Notes: generated from the sequence alone by a model not told the origin. A stretch of DNA of 64,000 nt from Effusibacillus consociatus (GCF_042652925.1 NZ_JBHSHC010000096.1:62001-126000), one strand, 5' to 3'; positions 33,436 to 41,778 are shown, numbered from the stretch's first letter. Numbers and translations are program-made.

Positions 33436-34641
33436 ATGAGAAATACGTGGGAGTTTTTTTCAACCGAACGCATTGTTTTTGGAAATGGAGCCATTCAACG
33501 ACTGGATCTGATCCTCAGGCGGCTCCAGGCAAAGAATGTATTGATAATCACCGATCCTGGCATCAAACAGGCTGGTATAGCCGATCAGGTGATTTCCTTG
33601 CTGCAAGAGGCTGACTATAAGGTAGTGGTATATGACAAGGCGGTCCCGGAACCACCGGTCAGTACCGCTTTGGAATGTCATCAGTTTGCCAACTCTCAAA
33701 TCAATACAGATGCAATAATTGGACTTGGTGGAGGAAGCAGTATCGACTTGGCGAAGATAGTCGCACTGTTGATGGCTCATGGCGGACACCCGCTGGATTA
33801 TTTTGGCGGGGAAAACCAGGTTCCGGGGCCGATCGCTCCTTTGATTGCAATTCCCACCACAGCTGGAACGGGTTCAGAGGTAACATCTGTAGCGGTCCTA
33901 ACAGATGTCGAAAACAATATCAAAGTGGGGATCTCCGACAATTATCTCCGACCTGCTGTTGCTCTGCTGGATCCTGAGCTGACAACCGGTTTGCCGCCTT
34001 ATGTGACAGCCTGCTCCGGAATTGATGCGCTCGCTCATGCTGTGGAGGCGTATACAGCCAAAACCTATAAATATATTCAGGCTGAAGGCAATCTGTTGTT
34101 TCAGGGCTCGATTCCGATTAGTGACGCATTGGCCTTGCAGGCGATTGAACTGATCGCTAACAATTTAACATTGGCAGTGCACCAAGGCAGCAATCTGGAA
34201 GCGCGATCCAACATGCTATTAGGCAGTTTGCTTGCCGGAATGGCTTTCTCGAATGCAGGCACGGCTGCTGCTCATGCCCTGGCATATCCGATTGGCGGAT
34301 TGGTGAAATCTCCGCACGGAGAGGTAACGGGTCTCCTATTGCCCTATGTGATGGAGTATAACGCTGCAGTAGAAAAAGATAAAATGATTCAAATTGCAAA
34401 AGCGTTTGATGCTGATACGAACGGTCTTGGTGAAAAGGAACTGGCATTGGCGGCCTCTAAGGCTGTGTTTCATCTGCTTGAGGAGATCGGCTTGCCAACG
34501 CGTCTGTCTCAAATTGGAATCCGGGAAACCGATATTCCCGAAATTGCGGAGAAGGCATTGGGAATTGCCCGATTAGTACGGAACAATCCTCGCGTACCGA
34601 CAAAAGAAGGGTTTGAAGAATTACTTCGCAAAGCTTTTTAG
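33436..34641 (+). CDS. Iron-containing (group III) alcohol dehydrogenase
   Basis: 401 residues. 'IGLGGGSSIDLAKIVALL' (about 95-112) is the NAD-binding motif. 'IPTTAGTGSEVTSVAVL' and 'ACSGIDALAHAVEAYTA' are family signatures. The metal ligands lie in 'SGIDALAHAVEAY' (Asp, His), 'AAAHALAYPIGG' and 'SPHGEVTGLLLPYV'. It interconverts an alcohol and an aldehyde or ketone with NAD(P). The substrate is not determinable; the operon suggests a polyol or hydroxy acid. Confidence 0.88.
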   Translation: MRNTWEFFSTERIVFGNGAIQRLDLILRRLQAKNVLIITDPGIKQAGIADQVISLLQEADYKVVVYDKAVPEPPVSTALECHQFANSQINTDAIIGLGGGSSIDLAKIVALLMAHGGHPLDYFGGENQVPGPIAPLIAIPTTAGTGSEVTSVAVLTDVENNIKVGISDNYLRPAVALLDPELTTGLPPYVTACSGIDALAHAVEAYTAKTYKYIQAEGNLLFQGSIPISDALALQAIELIANNLTLAVHQGSNLEARSNMLLGSLLAGMAFSNAGTAAAHALAYPIGGLVKSPHGEVTGLLLPYVMEYNAAVEKDKMIQIAKAFDADTNGLGEKELALAASKAVFHLLEEIGLPTRLSQIGIRETDIPEIAEKALGIARLVRNNPRVPTKEGFEELLRKAF

Positions 34642-34677
34642 AACTGCTAAAGCCATCAAAAGACGGGAGAGATCAGA

Positions 34678-35682
34678 ATGTCAATTGCCAAGCCGATTAT
34701 TGCAATTACCATGGGTGACGGTGCAGGTGTAGGACCTGAAATTATAATTAAGGCTCTTCAGGATCAAGAAATGTACGAGATATCCGCGCCTTTCGTGATT
34801 GGAGACGCGAAAAGACTCGAACAAGCGAATCAAATTGTAAACGGGAATATGAAGGTTCGAGTGATTGAGTCTGTAGAAGAAGCTTGCTTTGAATATGGGA
34901 CTGTAGATTGCATGGACTTGAATTTATTACCGGCAGATTTGCCGTTTGGGCAGGTGTCTGCTGAGGCAGGCAACGCCGCTTTCCGCTATTTGGAAAGGGC
35001 TATTCAATTGGCAAATGACGGGAAGATCGATGCAATATGTACAGCTCCTCTCAATAAGGAAGCTCTTCATAAAGCCGGACATATTTTCCCGGGACATACG
35101 GAAATTCTGGCCAAATTGACAAATACGGAAGATTTTTCGATGATGCTGTCGGCTCCTAAATTGAAAGTCATTCATGTGACTACGCATATTGGGATTATTG
35201 ACGCTGTTAAACAGATCAATCCAAAGCGTGTATATACTGTGATCAAACTGGCTCATGATACCCTGAAAAAGGCAGGTTATCAAAACCCGCGTATTGCGGT
35301 TTGCGGGATCAATCCGCATGCTGGGGAAAACGGCCTCTTCGGATACGGAGAAGAGGAAGAAAAAGTGGTACCGGCTGTGGAACAGGCACAAAAAGAAGGG
35401 ATTCATGCAGTAGGACCGCTTCCGGCCGATACCCTATTTTTCCGTACTACAAGAGGGGATTTCGATATTGTAGTCGCGATGTATCACGACCAGGGACATG
35501 GGCCGGTGAAGGTGCTCGGCTTGGAAGCGGGAGTCAACATCACCGTGGGGCTCCCCATTATCCGTACCAGCGTTGATCACGGAACTGCGTTCGATATTGC
35601 AGGCAAAGGAATTGCTGACGAACTAAGTCTGAAAGAAGCATTGCGCCAAGCGGCGGAATTGGCTCCTAACCGAGTCCAGTGA
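34678..35682 (+). CDS. PdxA2-like 4-phospho-acid-sugar dehydrogenase (PdxA family)
   Basis: 334 residues. PdxA-family blocks: 'ITMGDGAGVGPEIIIKAL' (about 11-28), 'APLNKEALHKAGHIFPGHTE', 'VTTHIGIIDAV', 'CGINPHAGENGLFGYGEEE' and 'MYHDQGHGPVKVLG'. The metal-binding His residues are therefore present. The family includes vitamin B6 enzyme PdxA and PdxA2. PdxA2 oxidises D-threonate or D-erythronate 4-phosphate, after which the product decarboxylates to dihydroxyacetone phosphate. The DUF1537 kinase in the same operon favours PdxA2. GGGAGAG precedes the ATG. Confidence 0.88.
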   Translation: MSIAKPIIAITMGDGAGVGPEIIIKALQDQEMYEISAPFVIGDAKRLEQANQIVNGNMKVRVIESVEEACFEYGTVDCMDLNLLPADLPFGQVSAEAGNAAFRYLERAIQLANDGKIDAICTAPLNKEALHKAGHIFPGHTEILAKLTNTEDFSMMLSAPKLKVIHVTTHIGIIDAVKQINPKRVYTVIKLAHDTLKKAGYQNPRIAVCGINPHAGENGLFGYGEEEEKVVPAVEQAQKEGIHAVGPLPADTLFFRTTRGDFDIVVAMYHDQGHGPVKVLGLEAGVNITVGLPIIRTSVDHGTAFDIAGKGIADELSLKEALRQAAELAPNRVQ

Positions 35683-35727
35683 ATATAGGGGACAGCTCTG
35701 TTGCTGTTCACTGAGGAGGGATGGCTT

Positions 35728-36990
35728 TTGAAGATCAAGCTTGAATATGGAAAAGAAGGAGTAACGGTTAATGTGCCTGACACGGCAGTTGTGGTCGAAC
35801 CTATCCATCTTGACGGACTTGCAGATGAAAAGGGGGCGGTACTCCACTCTCTTCGGAACCCGATCGGATCGATCCCGCTTCGTGAGATGGTCAAAAAGAC
35901 GGATCGCGTGGCAATTGTCATCAGCGACATTACCCGTCCAACACCAAACCACAAGCTTGTACCATGGCTATTGGAAGAATTGTCTCATGTCCCTCTTGAA
36001 CAATTCGTTGTGATAAACGGAACAGGAACTCATCGTGACCAGATGAGGGAAGAATTTGTAGAGATGCTTGGCGAATGGGTCGTTGAGAACGTCCGGATCA
36101 TCAACAACAACTGCCATGACAAGTCGACACAGGTTAAGGTTGGTACAAGCCGTTTCGGTTGTGATGTGTACCTTAATAAGGAATATGTGGAGGCTGATTT
36201 TCGCATTGTCACAGGCTTTATTGAACCGCATTTCTTCGCGGGATTTTCAGGCGGACCGAAAGGAATCATGCCGGGGGTTGCCGGCTTGGAGACCATTCTG
36301 ACGTTCCACAATGCGAGGATGATAGGCGATCCGCTCGCAACCTGGGGCAACATGGAAGGCAACCCGGTGCAGGAAATGAGCGGAGAAATCAATAAGATGT
36401 GCAAACCCGATTTTATGTTAAACTTCACTTTAAACGGGGACAAGGAAATCACAGAAGTATTTGCCGGCGAGTTGTTTGAGGCCCATTCAGTGGGATGCGC
36501 TTTTGTGAAAGAGCATGCGATGATTAAATGTGATCAGCGGTTTGATGTAGTGATCACGTCAAACTCCGGCTATCCTCTTGACCAGAACCTTTATCAAGCG
36601 GTAAAAGGCATGAGTGCGGCACACAAAATTGTGAAACAAGGCGGCACCATCATCTGTGCGGCTGAGTGTTCGGACGGACTGCCAAATCATGGGAATTATG
36701 CGAAGATTCTTCAAATGCGCAGGACGCCGCAGGAGATTCTTGACATGATTAATGACCCGGCGTTTCAGGTTTTTGATCAGTGGCAAGTGCAGAAACAAGC
36801 TGTCATTCAAGTATGGGCAGATGTATTGGTATATTCTTCGTTATCCGATGAAGAGGTGGAGAGAGCCATGTTCAAACCGATTCATGATATCGAGAAGACC
36901 CTGGATGAGCTGAGGGCGAAATACGGGGAAAACATGTCAGTTGCAGTACTCCCGCTCGGACCTCTAACCATTCCATACGTGGAAGATTAA
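35728..36990 (+). CDS. larA: LarA nickel-pincer lactate racemase or 2-hydroxyacid epimerase
   Basis: About 420 residues with the canonical LarA blocks: 'SDITRPTPNH' (about 66), 'NGTGTHRDQM' (about 98), 'EPHFFAGFSGGPKGIMPG' (about 167-184; catalytic His and pincer-linked Lys) and 'FHNARMIGDP' (nickel-ligand His). It should bind the nickel-pincer nucleotide made by LarB, LarC and LarE, encoded just downstream. Lactate is the classic substrate, but related enzymes isomerise other 2-hydroxy acids, and the acid-sugar operon suggests one of those. TTG 35728 is chosen as GAGGAGGG (35713-35720) is 7 bases upstream; a TTG at 35701 lacks a site. Confidence 0.88.
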   Translation: MKIKLEYGKEGVTVNVPDTAVVVEPIHLDGLADEKGAVLHSLRNPIGSIPLREMVKKTDRVAIVISDITRPTPNHKLVPWLLEELSHVPLEQFVVINGTGTHRDQMREEFVEMLGEWVVENVRIINNNCHDKSTQVKVGTSRFGCDVYLNKEYVEADFRIVTGFIEPHFFAGFSGGPKGIMPGVAGLETILTFHNARMIGDPLATWGNMEGNPVQEMSGEINKMCKPDFMLNFTLNGDKEITEVFAGELFEAHSVGCAFVKEHAMIKCDQRFDVVITSNSGYPLDQNLYQAVKGMSAAHKIVKQGGTIICAAECSDGLPNHGNYAKILQMRRTPQEILDMINDPAFQVFDQWQVQKQAVIQVWADVLVYSSLSDEEVERAMFKPIHDIEKTLDELRAKYGENMSVAVLPLGPLTIPYVED

Positions 36991-37021
36991 GGAGTTTATA
37001 AATGCTTGGGGGAGGTACGTT

Positions 37022-37738
37022 ATGGAACAAAGTTTGCTCTCAGTGCTGACGCTTGCTTTTGGATTGGGGATCAAACATGCGATTGAGCCTGATCACGTAA
37101 TTGCAGTATCGACAGTAGCCAGTCAGACGAAAAGATTACGGAATGCTTCTTTGTCCGGTGTGTTCTGGGGAATTGGACATACGGCGACACTTTTTGGCGT
37201 GGGGATGGTGTTCATTCGGCTGAAGAACGAGATACCGGAAAAATGGGCCATGTCTCTGGAATTCCTTGTTGGTATTATGCTTGTTTACTTGGGAATAACA
37301 AGCTTGCTTTCCTACAATAAAAAGAAAATCCATGTTCATGTGCACGAGCACGGTGGGGTTGCACATAAACACTTTCACTCTCATGAACAGGTCGGGTCAC
37401 ATGATCATCCACATCATGGTGTGTCTTATTTGAAGTCAATGATCATCGGTTTGATTCATGGTCTTGCCGGAAGCGCTGCCCTTGTGTTATGGACCATGTC
37501 TGAGGTGAAGAGTGTATGGGAAGGGGCCGTATATATCTTGGTTTTCGGTGCGGGAACGGTTATTGGAATGCTCCTTTCCACTACGATGATCGGGATACCA
37601 TTCGTATTAAGCGCGAAAAAGACAGATATCAATCATGTACTGAGTAGAATTATAGGGGGTGTCAGTACCGCGTTTGGTATTTATTACATGTATAACCTGG
37701 GAGTTACAGAAGGGCTGTTTAATCTCTGGGCGTTATAA
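37022..37738 (+). CDS. Nickel/cobalt transporter-like permease (HX4DH motif)
   Basis: 238 residues with about six membrane segments. 'KHAIEPDHV' (about 18-26) contains the HX4DH nickel-binding motif of nickel/cobalt permeases. A histidine-rich cytoplasmic loop lies between helices 3 and 4 (about 100-130: 'HVHVHEHGG', 'HFHSHEQVGSHDHPHHG'). 'GLIHGLAGSAALVLW' is also typical. It probably imports nickel for the LarA cofactor, since it sits between larA and larE. GGGGGAGG precedes the ATG. Confidence 0.87.
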   Translation: MEQSLLSVLTLAFGLGIKHAIEPDHVIAVSTVASQTKRLRNASLSGVFWGIGHTATLFGVGMVFIRLKNEIPEKWAMSLEFLVGIMLVYLGITSLLSYNKKKIHVHVHEHGGVAHKHFHSHEQVGSHDHPHHGVSYLKSMIIGLIHGLAGSAALVLWTMSEVKSVWEGAVYILVFGAGTVIGMLLSTTMIGIPFVLSAKKTDINHVLSRIIGGVSTAFGIYYMYNLGVTEGLFNLWAL

Positions 37739-37762
37739 GGGGTACGAAGAGGAGAGGATTTT

Positions 37763-38572
37763 ATGGATCTTCGGACGAAGAATAAACGTTTAGGTGAAAT
37801 TTTGCGGGAAATGGACGAAGTGATTGTCGCATTTTCAGCGGGGATTGATTCAACGTTTGTTTTGGCAAGAGCATTAGAAGAATTAGGTGACAAAGTATTG
37901 GCGGTGACGGCTGCTTCCGAAACATTTCCGGAACGAGAATTGAATGAAGCGATCGAGTTGGCTCAGAAGGTAGGCGCACGACATGAAGTTATACAAATCA
38001 AGGAAATGGAAAACCCCAACTTTGTAGCCAACAATCCGGACCGTTGTTATCACTGTAAGACAGGTCTTTATTCCAGTCTGACTCAACTGGCGAAGGAAAG
38101 ACAAATTCCGTGGATTCTGGATGGAGCCAATATGGACGATCTCGGCGACTATCGGCCGGGGCGGAGGGCCGCAAAGGAATATGAGATCCGCAGTGTGCTG
38201 CAAGAAGCCGATTTATATAAGGAAGAGCTTCGACAATTGGCGCGTGAAATGGGGTTGCCCAATTGGGACAAACCGTCTTTTGCCTGTTTATCCTCCCGAA
38301 TTCCGTACGGGAACATTATTACCATGGAAAAGGTGGAACAGCTGGACCGGGGGGAAGAGGCATTGCGGAAAATGGGATTCCGGCAGCTTCGGATCCGGCA
38401 TCATGACACGATCGCCCGTATCGAGGTGCCTCGAGAGGAGTTTGCGCTTGTATTGCAAATGGCCGACCAAATAACAGAAGTTTTAAAAGGCGAAGGATTT
38501 GCCTATGTTACGCTCGATCTGCAGGGATATCGAAGTGGTTCAATGAATGAAACTCTGCTGAAGGTTCTGTAG
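37763..38572 (+). CDS. larE: LarE, ATP-dependent sacrificial sulfur transferase
   Basis: 269 residues. The PP-loop is 'VAFSAGIDSTFVLARAL' (about 22-38), in which the usual SGG is SAG. The Cys expected to give up its sulfur is in 'FACLSSRIPYG' (about 175). A CxxC-type pair lies in 'DRCYHCK' (about 93-99), and 'GANMDDLGDYRPGRRA' is typical for LarE. It adenylates the pincer precursor and donates sulfur in two rounds. The operon order is permease-larE-larB-larC. Confidence 0.93.
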   Translation: MDLRTKNKRLGEILREMDEVIVAFSAGIDSTFVLARALEELGDKVLAVTAASETFPERELNEAIELAQKVGARHEVIQIKEMENPNFVANNPDRCYHCKTGLYSSLTQLAKERQIPWILDGANMDDLGDYRPGRRAAKEYEIRSVLQEADLYKEELRQLAREMGLPNWDKPSFACLSSRIPYGNIITMEKVEQLDRGEEALRKMGFRQLRIRHHDTIARIEVPREEFALVLQMADQITEVLKGEGFAYVTLDLQGYRSGSMNETLLKVL

Positions 38573-38585
38573 ACAGGAGAGTCAT

Positions 38586-39266
38586 ATGAGAGAATTTGAA
38601 GATTTAGGATTTTGCAAAGTGGATATTGGAAGGGAAGAAAGAACCGGGTACCCGGAAGTCATCTTCGGACACGGCAAGACAGTCTCACAGGTGCGAGAAA
38701 TTTTTCACCGTCTGATGGAAGTTCATGGTCGGGCAATGGTGACCCGGGCAACGGAAGAGATGGCTGTGGCGGTGCAAGCAGATTTTCCGGATGCGGTCTA
38801 TGACTCTGTATCTAGACTCCTGACTTGTGGGGAGTCTGCTCGCAGATTCCCGGGAAAGGTCCTCGTTCTTTGTGCTGGAACATCCGATCTTCCAGTCGCG
38901 GAAGAGGCTGCCGGAACGGCCGAGTGGATGGGATGTCAAGTCGAAAGAATCTATGACGTGGGAGTGGCAGGCATAGATCGCCTGCTCGCTTACCGGGATA
39001 AGCTTCGAGAAGCTCAAGTGCTTATTGTGGTGGCTGGTATGGAAGGTGCCCTCGCAAGCGTGGTGGGCGGTTTGGTTCGGCGGCCTGTAATTGCCGTGCC
39101 GACGTCCGTAGGATATGGTGCACACTTTCAAGGTTTGACTCCGCTGCTCTCGATGATGACATCCTGTGCTGCGGGAGTAACGGTGGTGAACATCGACAAT
39201 GGATTTGGCGCCGGTTATTCAGCTGCCATTATCCAACAACTTGTTATGGAGGCTTGTTCCCCATGA
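38586..39266 (+). CDS. larB: LarB, nickel-pincer cofactor biosynthesis carboxylase
   Basis: 226 residues. The C-terminal half has a PurE-like fold: 'CAGTSDLPVAEEAAGTAEWM', 'VVAGMEGALASVVGGLV', 'VPTSVGYGAHFQG' and 'NIDNGFGAGYSA'. LarB carboxylates and hydrolyses nicotinic acid adenine dinucleotide to start pincer-cofactor synthesis. It starts 13 bases after larE, and its stop overlaps the larC start (ATGA at 39263-39266). Confidence 0.94.
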   Translation: MREFEDLGFCKVDIGREERTGYPEVIFGHGKTVSQVREIFHRLMEVHGRAMVTRATEEMAVAVQADFPDAVYDSVSRLLTCGESARRFPGKVLVLCAGTSDLPVAEEAAGTAEWMGCQVERIYDVGVAGIDRLLAYRDKLREAQVLIVVAGMEGALASVVGGLVRRPVIAVPTSVGYGAHFQGLTPLLSMMTSCAAGVTVVNIDNGFGAGYSAAIIQQLVMEACSP

Positions 39267-40561
39267 AGGCGTTATATTTGGATTGCATCTCCGGGATTTC
39301 CGGTGATATGACATTGGCTGCCCTGATTGATCTGGGGGCAGATCTTTCTTATATAGTGGGACATTTAAAGCGACTGCCGCTTGATCCGTTTGATATGCAT
39401 GTTGACACGGTTGTGAAACGGGGAATTGCCGCGAAAAAACTGCATCTGCACATCGGCGGCTCCTACCACCATGAGCACCACCATGAGCACCACCATGAGC
39501 ACCACCATGAGCACCACCATGAGCACCACCATGAGCACCACCATGAGCACCACCATGAGCACCACCATGAGCACCACCATGAGCACCGTCGGGCAGCCGA
39601 GATTTTCGCCATGATCGATCACAGTGAACTTCCGCCACGGGTAAAACAACGCAGCCGGGCGGTTTTTGAAGCAATTGCCGTGGCGGAAGGCAAGATTCAT
39701 GGAATTGATCCGAGTGAAGTTCATTTTCATGAAGTGGGAGCAATGGATTCCATCATTGATATAGTCGGAGTTTGTTTGGCCCTTGAGAACCTCGGAATTG
39801 ACGAAATCTACGCATCACCTGTTCCCACAGGTCACGGTAAAGTTCGCATGGCACATGGACTCTATCCGATACCTGCCCCCGCGACTGCGGAACTTCTGAA
39901 AGGGGTGCCATTGGCCGAGTTGGACGTGCAAGGGGAATTGACCACTCCGACAGGAGCAGGTATATTGCAAGCCCTGGTGAAAGAGTTTGGGCCAATTGCT
40001 TCTATGACGATCGAACGAATTGGATATGGGGCGGGAGAGAAGGAGTTTGACCATCCAAATGTGCTCAGGGCGTTGTTGGTTCAAAAGTCTGGTACGAACA
40101 GCGAACTTCCAAACCTGGCTGGGATCGCGGATGGCAGAGAGCCGATTTTTATTCTGGAAGCACAACTTGATGACATTACGGGTGAAGCTCTTGGCTATAC
40201 GATGGAGAGGTTGTTTGACGCGGAGGCTCTAGATGTGTTTTACACTCCGGTTTATATGAAGAAAAACCGGCCCGGTACACTGGTGACAGTTCTTGCCTTG
40301 CCGGAAACGGCGGACCGGTGTGAAGAAGTTCTGCTGGTAGAAACAACAACGTTGGGAGTCCGCCGAAGTGTATGGTCTCGCCAGATATTGGACCGGAAGT
40401 TTCGTCTGGCAGAAACCCCTTTTGGGCGAATTCGTGTAAAGCAAGCGTACCTAAGAGACAGAATGGTCCACGAAGCTCCGGAGTTTGAAGATGTGGCCAA
40501 GGCGGCAAGGCAGTACGGGGTAACGTTTCAAGAGGTGTACGAGATTGCAAAAAAAAGTTGA
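39263..40561 (+). CDS. larC: LarC, nickel insertase for the pincer cofactor
   Basis: About 432 residues. The N-terminal 'LYLDCISGISGDMTLAALID' and 'IHGIDPSEVHFHEVGAMDSI' are LarC signatures, and 'ELTTPTGAGILQALVKEFG' and 'EAQLDDITGEALGY' follow. A histidine-rich insert (about 69-108) is built from ten HHEH units. LarC uses CTP to insert nickel. In L. plantarum the gene is split into larC1/larC2 and read by frameshifting; here it is one open frame. ATG 39263 is chosen with GGAGG 9 bases upstream; the TTG at 39254 touches that site. Confidence 0.94.
   Translation: MKALYLDCISGISGDMTLAALIDLGADLSYIVGHLKRLPLDPFDMHVDTVVKRGIAAKKLHLHIGGSYHHEHHHEHHHEHHHEHHHEHHHEHHHEHHHEHHHEHHHEHRRAAEIFAMIDHSELPPRVKQRSRAVFEAIAVAEGKIHGIDPSEVHFHEVGAMDSIIDIVGVCLALENLGIDEIYASPVPTGHGKVRMAHGLYPIPAPATAELLKGVPLAELDVQGELTTPTGAGILQALVKEFGPIASMTIERIGYGAGEKEFDHPNVLRALLVQKSGTNSELPNLAGIADGREPIFILEAQLDDITGEALGYTMERLFDAEALDVFYTPVYMKKNRPGTLVTVLALPETADRCEEVLLVETTTLGVRRSVWSRQILDRKFRLAETPFGRIRVKQAYLRDRMVHEAPEFEDVAKAARQYGVTFQEVYEIAKKS
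39467..39586 (+). repeat. Tandem repeat: ten perfect 12-bp units inside larC
   Basis: The unit CACCATGAGCAC is repeated ten times without a mismatch and encodes HHEH ten times. Perfect identity suggests recent expansion by slippage. Because the unit is 12 bases, copy changes keep the frame and only alter the nickel-binding arm. Confidence 0.95.
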
Positions 40562-40572
40562 AAGTGAATGAA

Positions 40573-40625
40573 CCGGTCCGGATCTGTTGCTGCTTCAAGG
40601 ATCTAGGACTTTAGAACCGTTTTTT
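40573..40625 (+). terminator. Probable terminator of the lar operon
   Basis: An imperfect stem (GTCC..GATC with GATC..GGAC, plus outer CGGT/ACCG) ends close to a run of six T (40620-40625). The internal bulges make this a moderate call. Confidence 0.4.
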
Positions 40626-40667
40626 GACATGTTACAAACTTCGACATATTTCTCTTACACCTATTTG

Positions 40668-40673
40668 TATAAT
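40668..40673 (+). promoter_or_regulatory. -10 box upstream of the small ORF at 40714
   Basis: TATAAT lies 40 bases before the ORF start. A TTGACA (40624-40629) exists but is too far (38 bases) to be its -35 box; the -35 region is weak. Confidence 0.4.
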
Positions 40674-40713
40674 TAGGCTACCAGGACTCGGGGAGTAGGG
40701 AGATGAGTCGTAT

Positions 40714-40902
40714 ATGCAGAGCAATGTGTATTTTATGTCGCTTGCTATGACCAGTAACGATGTGGAGTACCGACTAACCAAAATCAGCAGAGAGTTAGAC
40801 AAAATCGATACCAGTCTGAACCATCTTCAAGCGGAAACTTCTTTTCTTTTGCGAGAAATTGAAAACAAGTTGGCGATTCAGAATCTATCCCAGGCGATTT
40901 AA
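40714..40902 (+). CDS. Small predicted coiled-coil protein, unknown function
   Basis: 62 residues. From about residue 18 on, the heptad-like pattern ('LTKISRELDKIDTSLNHLQA') suggests a coiled coil. No membrane segment or known motif. A TATAAT box (40668-40673) lies upstream and a terminator (40920-40951) downstream, so it is a plausible single-gene unit. The ribosome binding site GGGAGATGAG is somewhat distant. I do not recognise the family. Confidence 0.55.
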   Translation: MQSNVYFMSLAMTSNDVEYRLTKISRELDKIDTSLNHLQAETSFLLREIENKLAIQNLSQAI

Positions 40903-40919
40903 TAACACATTGCCAATAT

Positions 40920-40951
40920 GGGGCAGCAGAATAATCTGTTGCTCCTTTTTT
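40920..40951 (+). terminator. Intrinsic terminator after the small ORF
   Basis: GGGGCAGCAGA pairs with TCTGTTGCTCC (two G-U pairs) around loop ATAA, followed by TTTTTT. Confidence 0.85.
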
Positions 40952-41064
40952 CATGCGATTGTCCCGAGAACATTCTTCCCTCGCGTGGTAAAATAAAAAG
41001 ACCCTGGCAACGAGGGCAGCAATAAAAGTGCGACTCCGGAAAGACGATGACAGGAGATGGTGTC

Positions 41065-41745
41065 ATGGTTCCAAACTGGAATTGGGCAGAAGGCGCTCTC
41101 AATCAAATACAAGTTCTTGCACAAGAAGACAATGCACCCGTGATCGTTTTAGGAAGCGCCGAGGGGTTGCGCTGCATCGGGATCGGTACGGATGCCGCCG
41201 TATTTCGACATCAAGAGCTTCCCGAATATGCATTTAAGGTTTACACTGCGGAAGCTGAAGCGAAAAAAACAGTGGAGGAACAGGTTTACTCGAAGTTGGA
41301 TGAATCTCCGTATTTTCCAAAATGTTATGGGGCGGGGAAAAACTATTTGGTGCTCAGTTACGAACCAGGGGTTACCCTGTATGATTGCCTGCTGCAAGGC
41401 ATCCATATTCCAAGACAGGCAATTGACGATGTGGAAGAAGCTCGCAAGTATGTCCGAAGCGTCGGATTGAATCCGCGAGACATACATTTGAAAAACATCC
41501 TTTTACAAGACGGAAGAGCAAAACTCTTGGATGTATCGGAATATGTAAAACCCGGAAACGACCGTCGATGGGAGCACTTGCTTTGGGGATATGAACAATT
41601 CTATCCTTTAATCGACGGGGTCAAGGTTTCCTCATGGGTATTGGACACGGTTAAAAACTGGTATAAAAAAATGGACACGGCAACCTTTGCGATCGAGGAT
41701 TTCGGAAAACGGATCAGCCAACTTTTTGTGGGTAACGATCGATAA
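41065..41745 (+). CDS. Protein-kinase-like protein (small Ser/Thr or RIO-like kinase)
   Basis: About 226 residues, shorter than a typical 260-300 residue kinase domain. Candidate motifs: Lys in 'YAFKVYTAEAEAKKT' (ATP lysine), a hinge near 'YLVLSYEPGVTL', the catalytic loop 'NPRDIHLKNILL' (Asp and Asn) and the metal-binding Asp in 'AKLLDVSEYV'. The glycine loop is poorly conserved. It resembles small kinase-like proteins of Bacillus; the target is unknown. ATG 41065 is chosen since AGGAGATG lies a few bases upstream; an ATG at 41047 has none. It is an isolated gene. Confidence 0.75.
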   Translation: MVPNWNWAEGALNQIQVLAQEDNAPVIVLGSAEGLRCIGIGTDAAVFRHQELPEYAFKVYTAEAEAKKTVEEQVYSKLDESPYFPKCYGAGKNYLVLSYEPGVTLYDCLLQGIHIPRQAIDDVEEARKYVRSVGLNPRDIHLKNILLQDGRAKLLDVSEYVKPGNDRRWEHLLWGYEQFYPLIDGVKVSSWVLDTVKNWYKKMDTATFAIEDFGKRISQLFVGNDR

Positions 41746-41778
41746 GGCCAGGAAAGATACGGAAGTTCTAACATGAAA

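Noticed and set aside
39467..39586. The tandem 12-bp repeats as a possible CRISPR array, and long low-complexity frames on the other strand and frames.
   Set aside because: There are no spacers, the units are contiguous, and the repeat is in frame within larC. The other open frames are by-products of the repeat.
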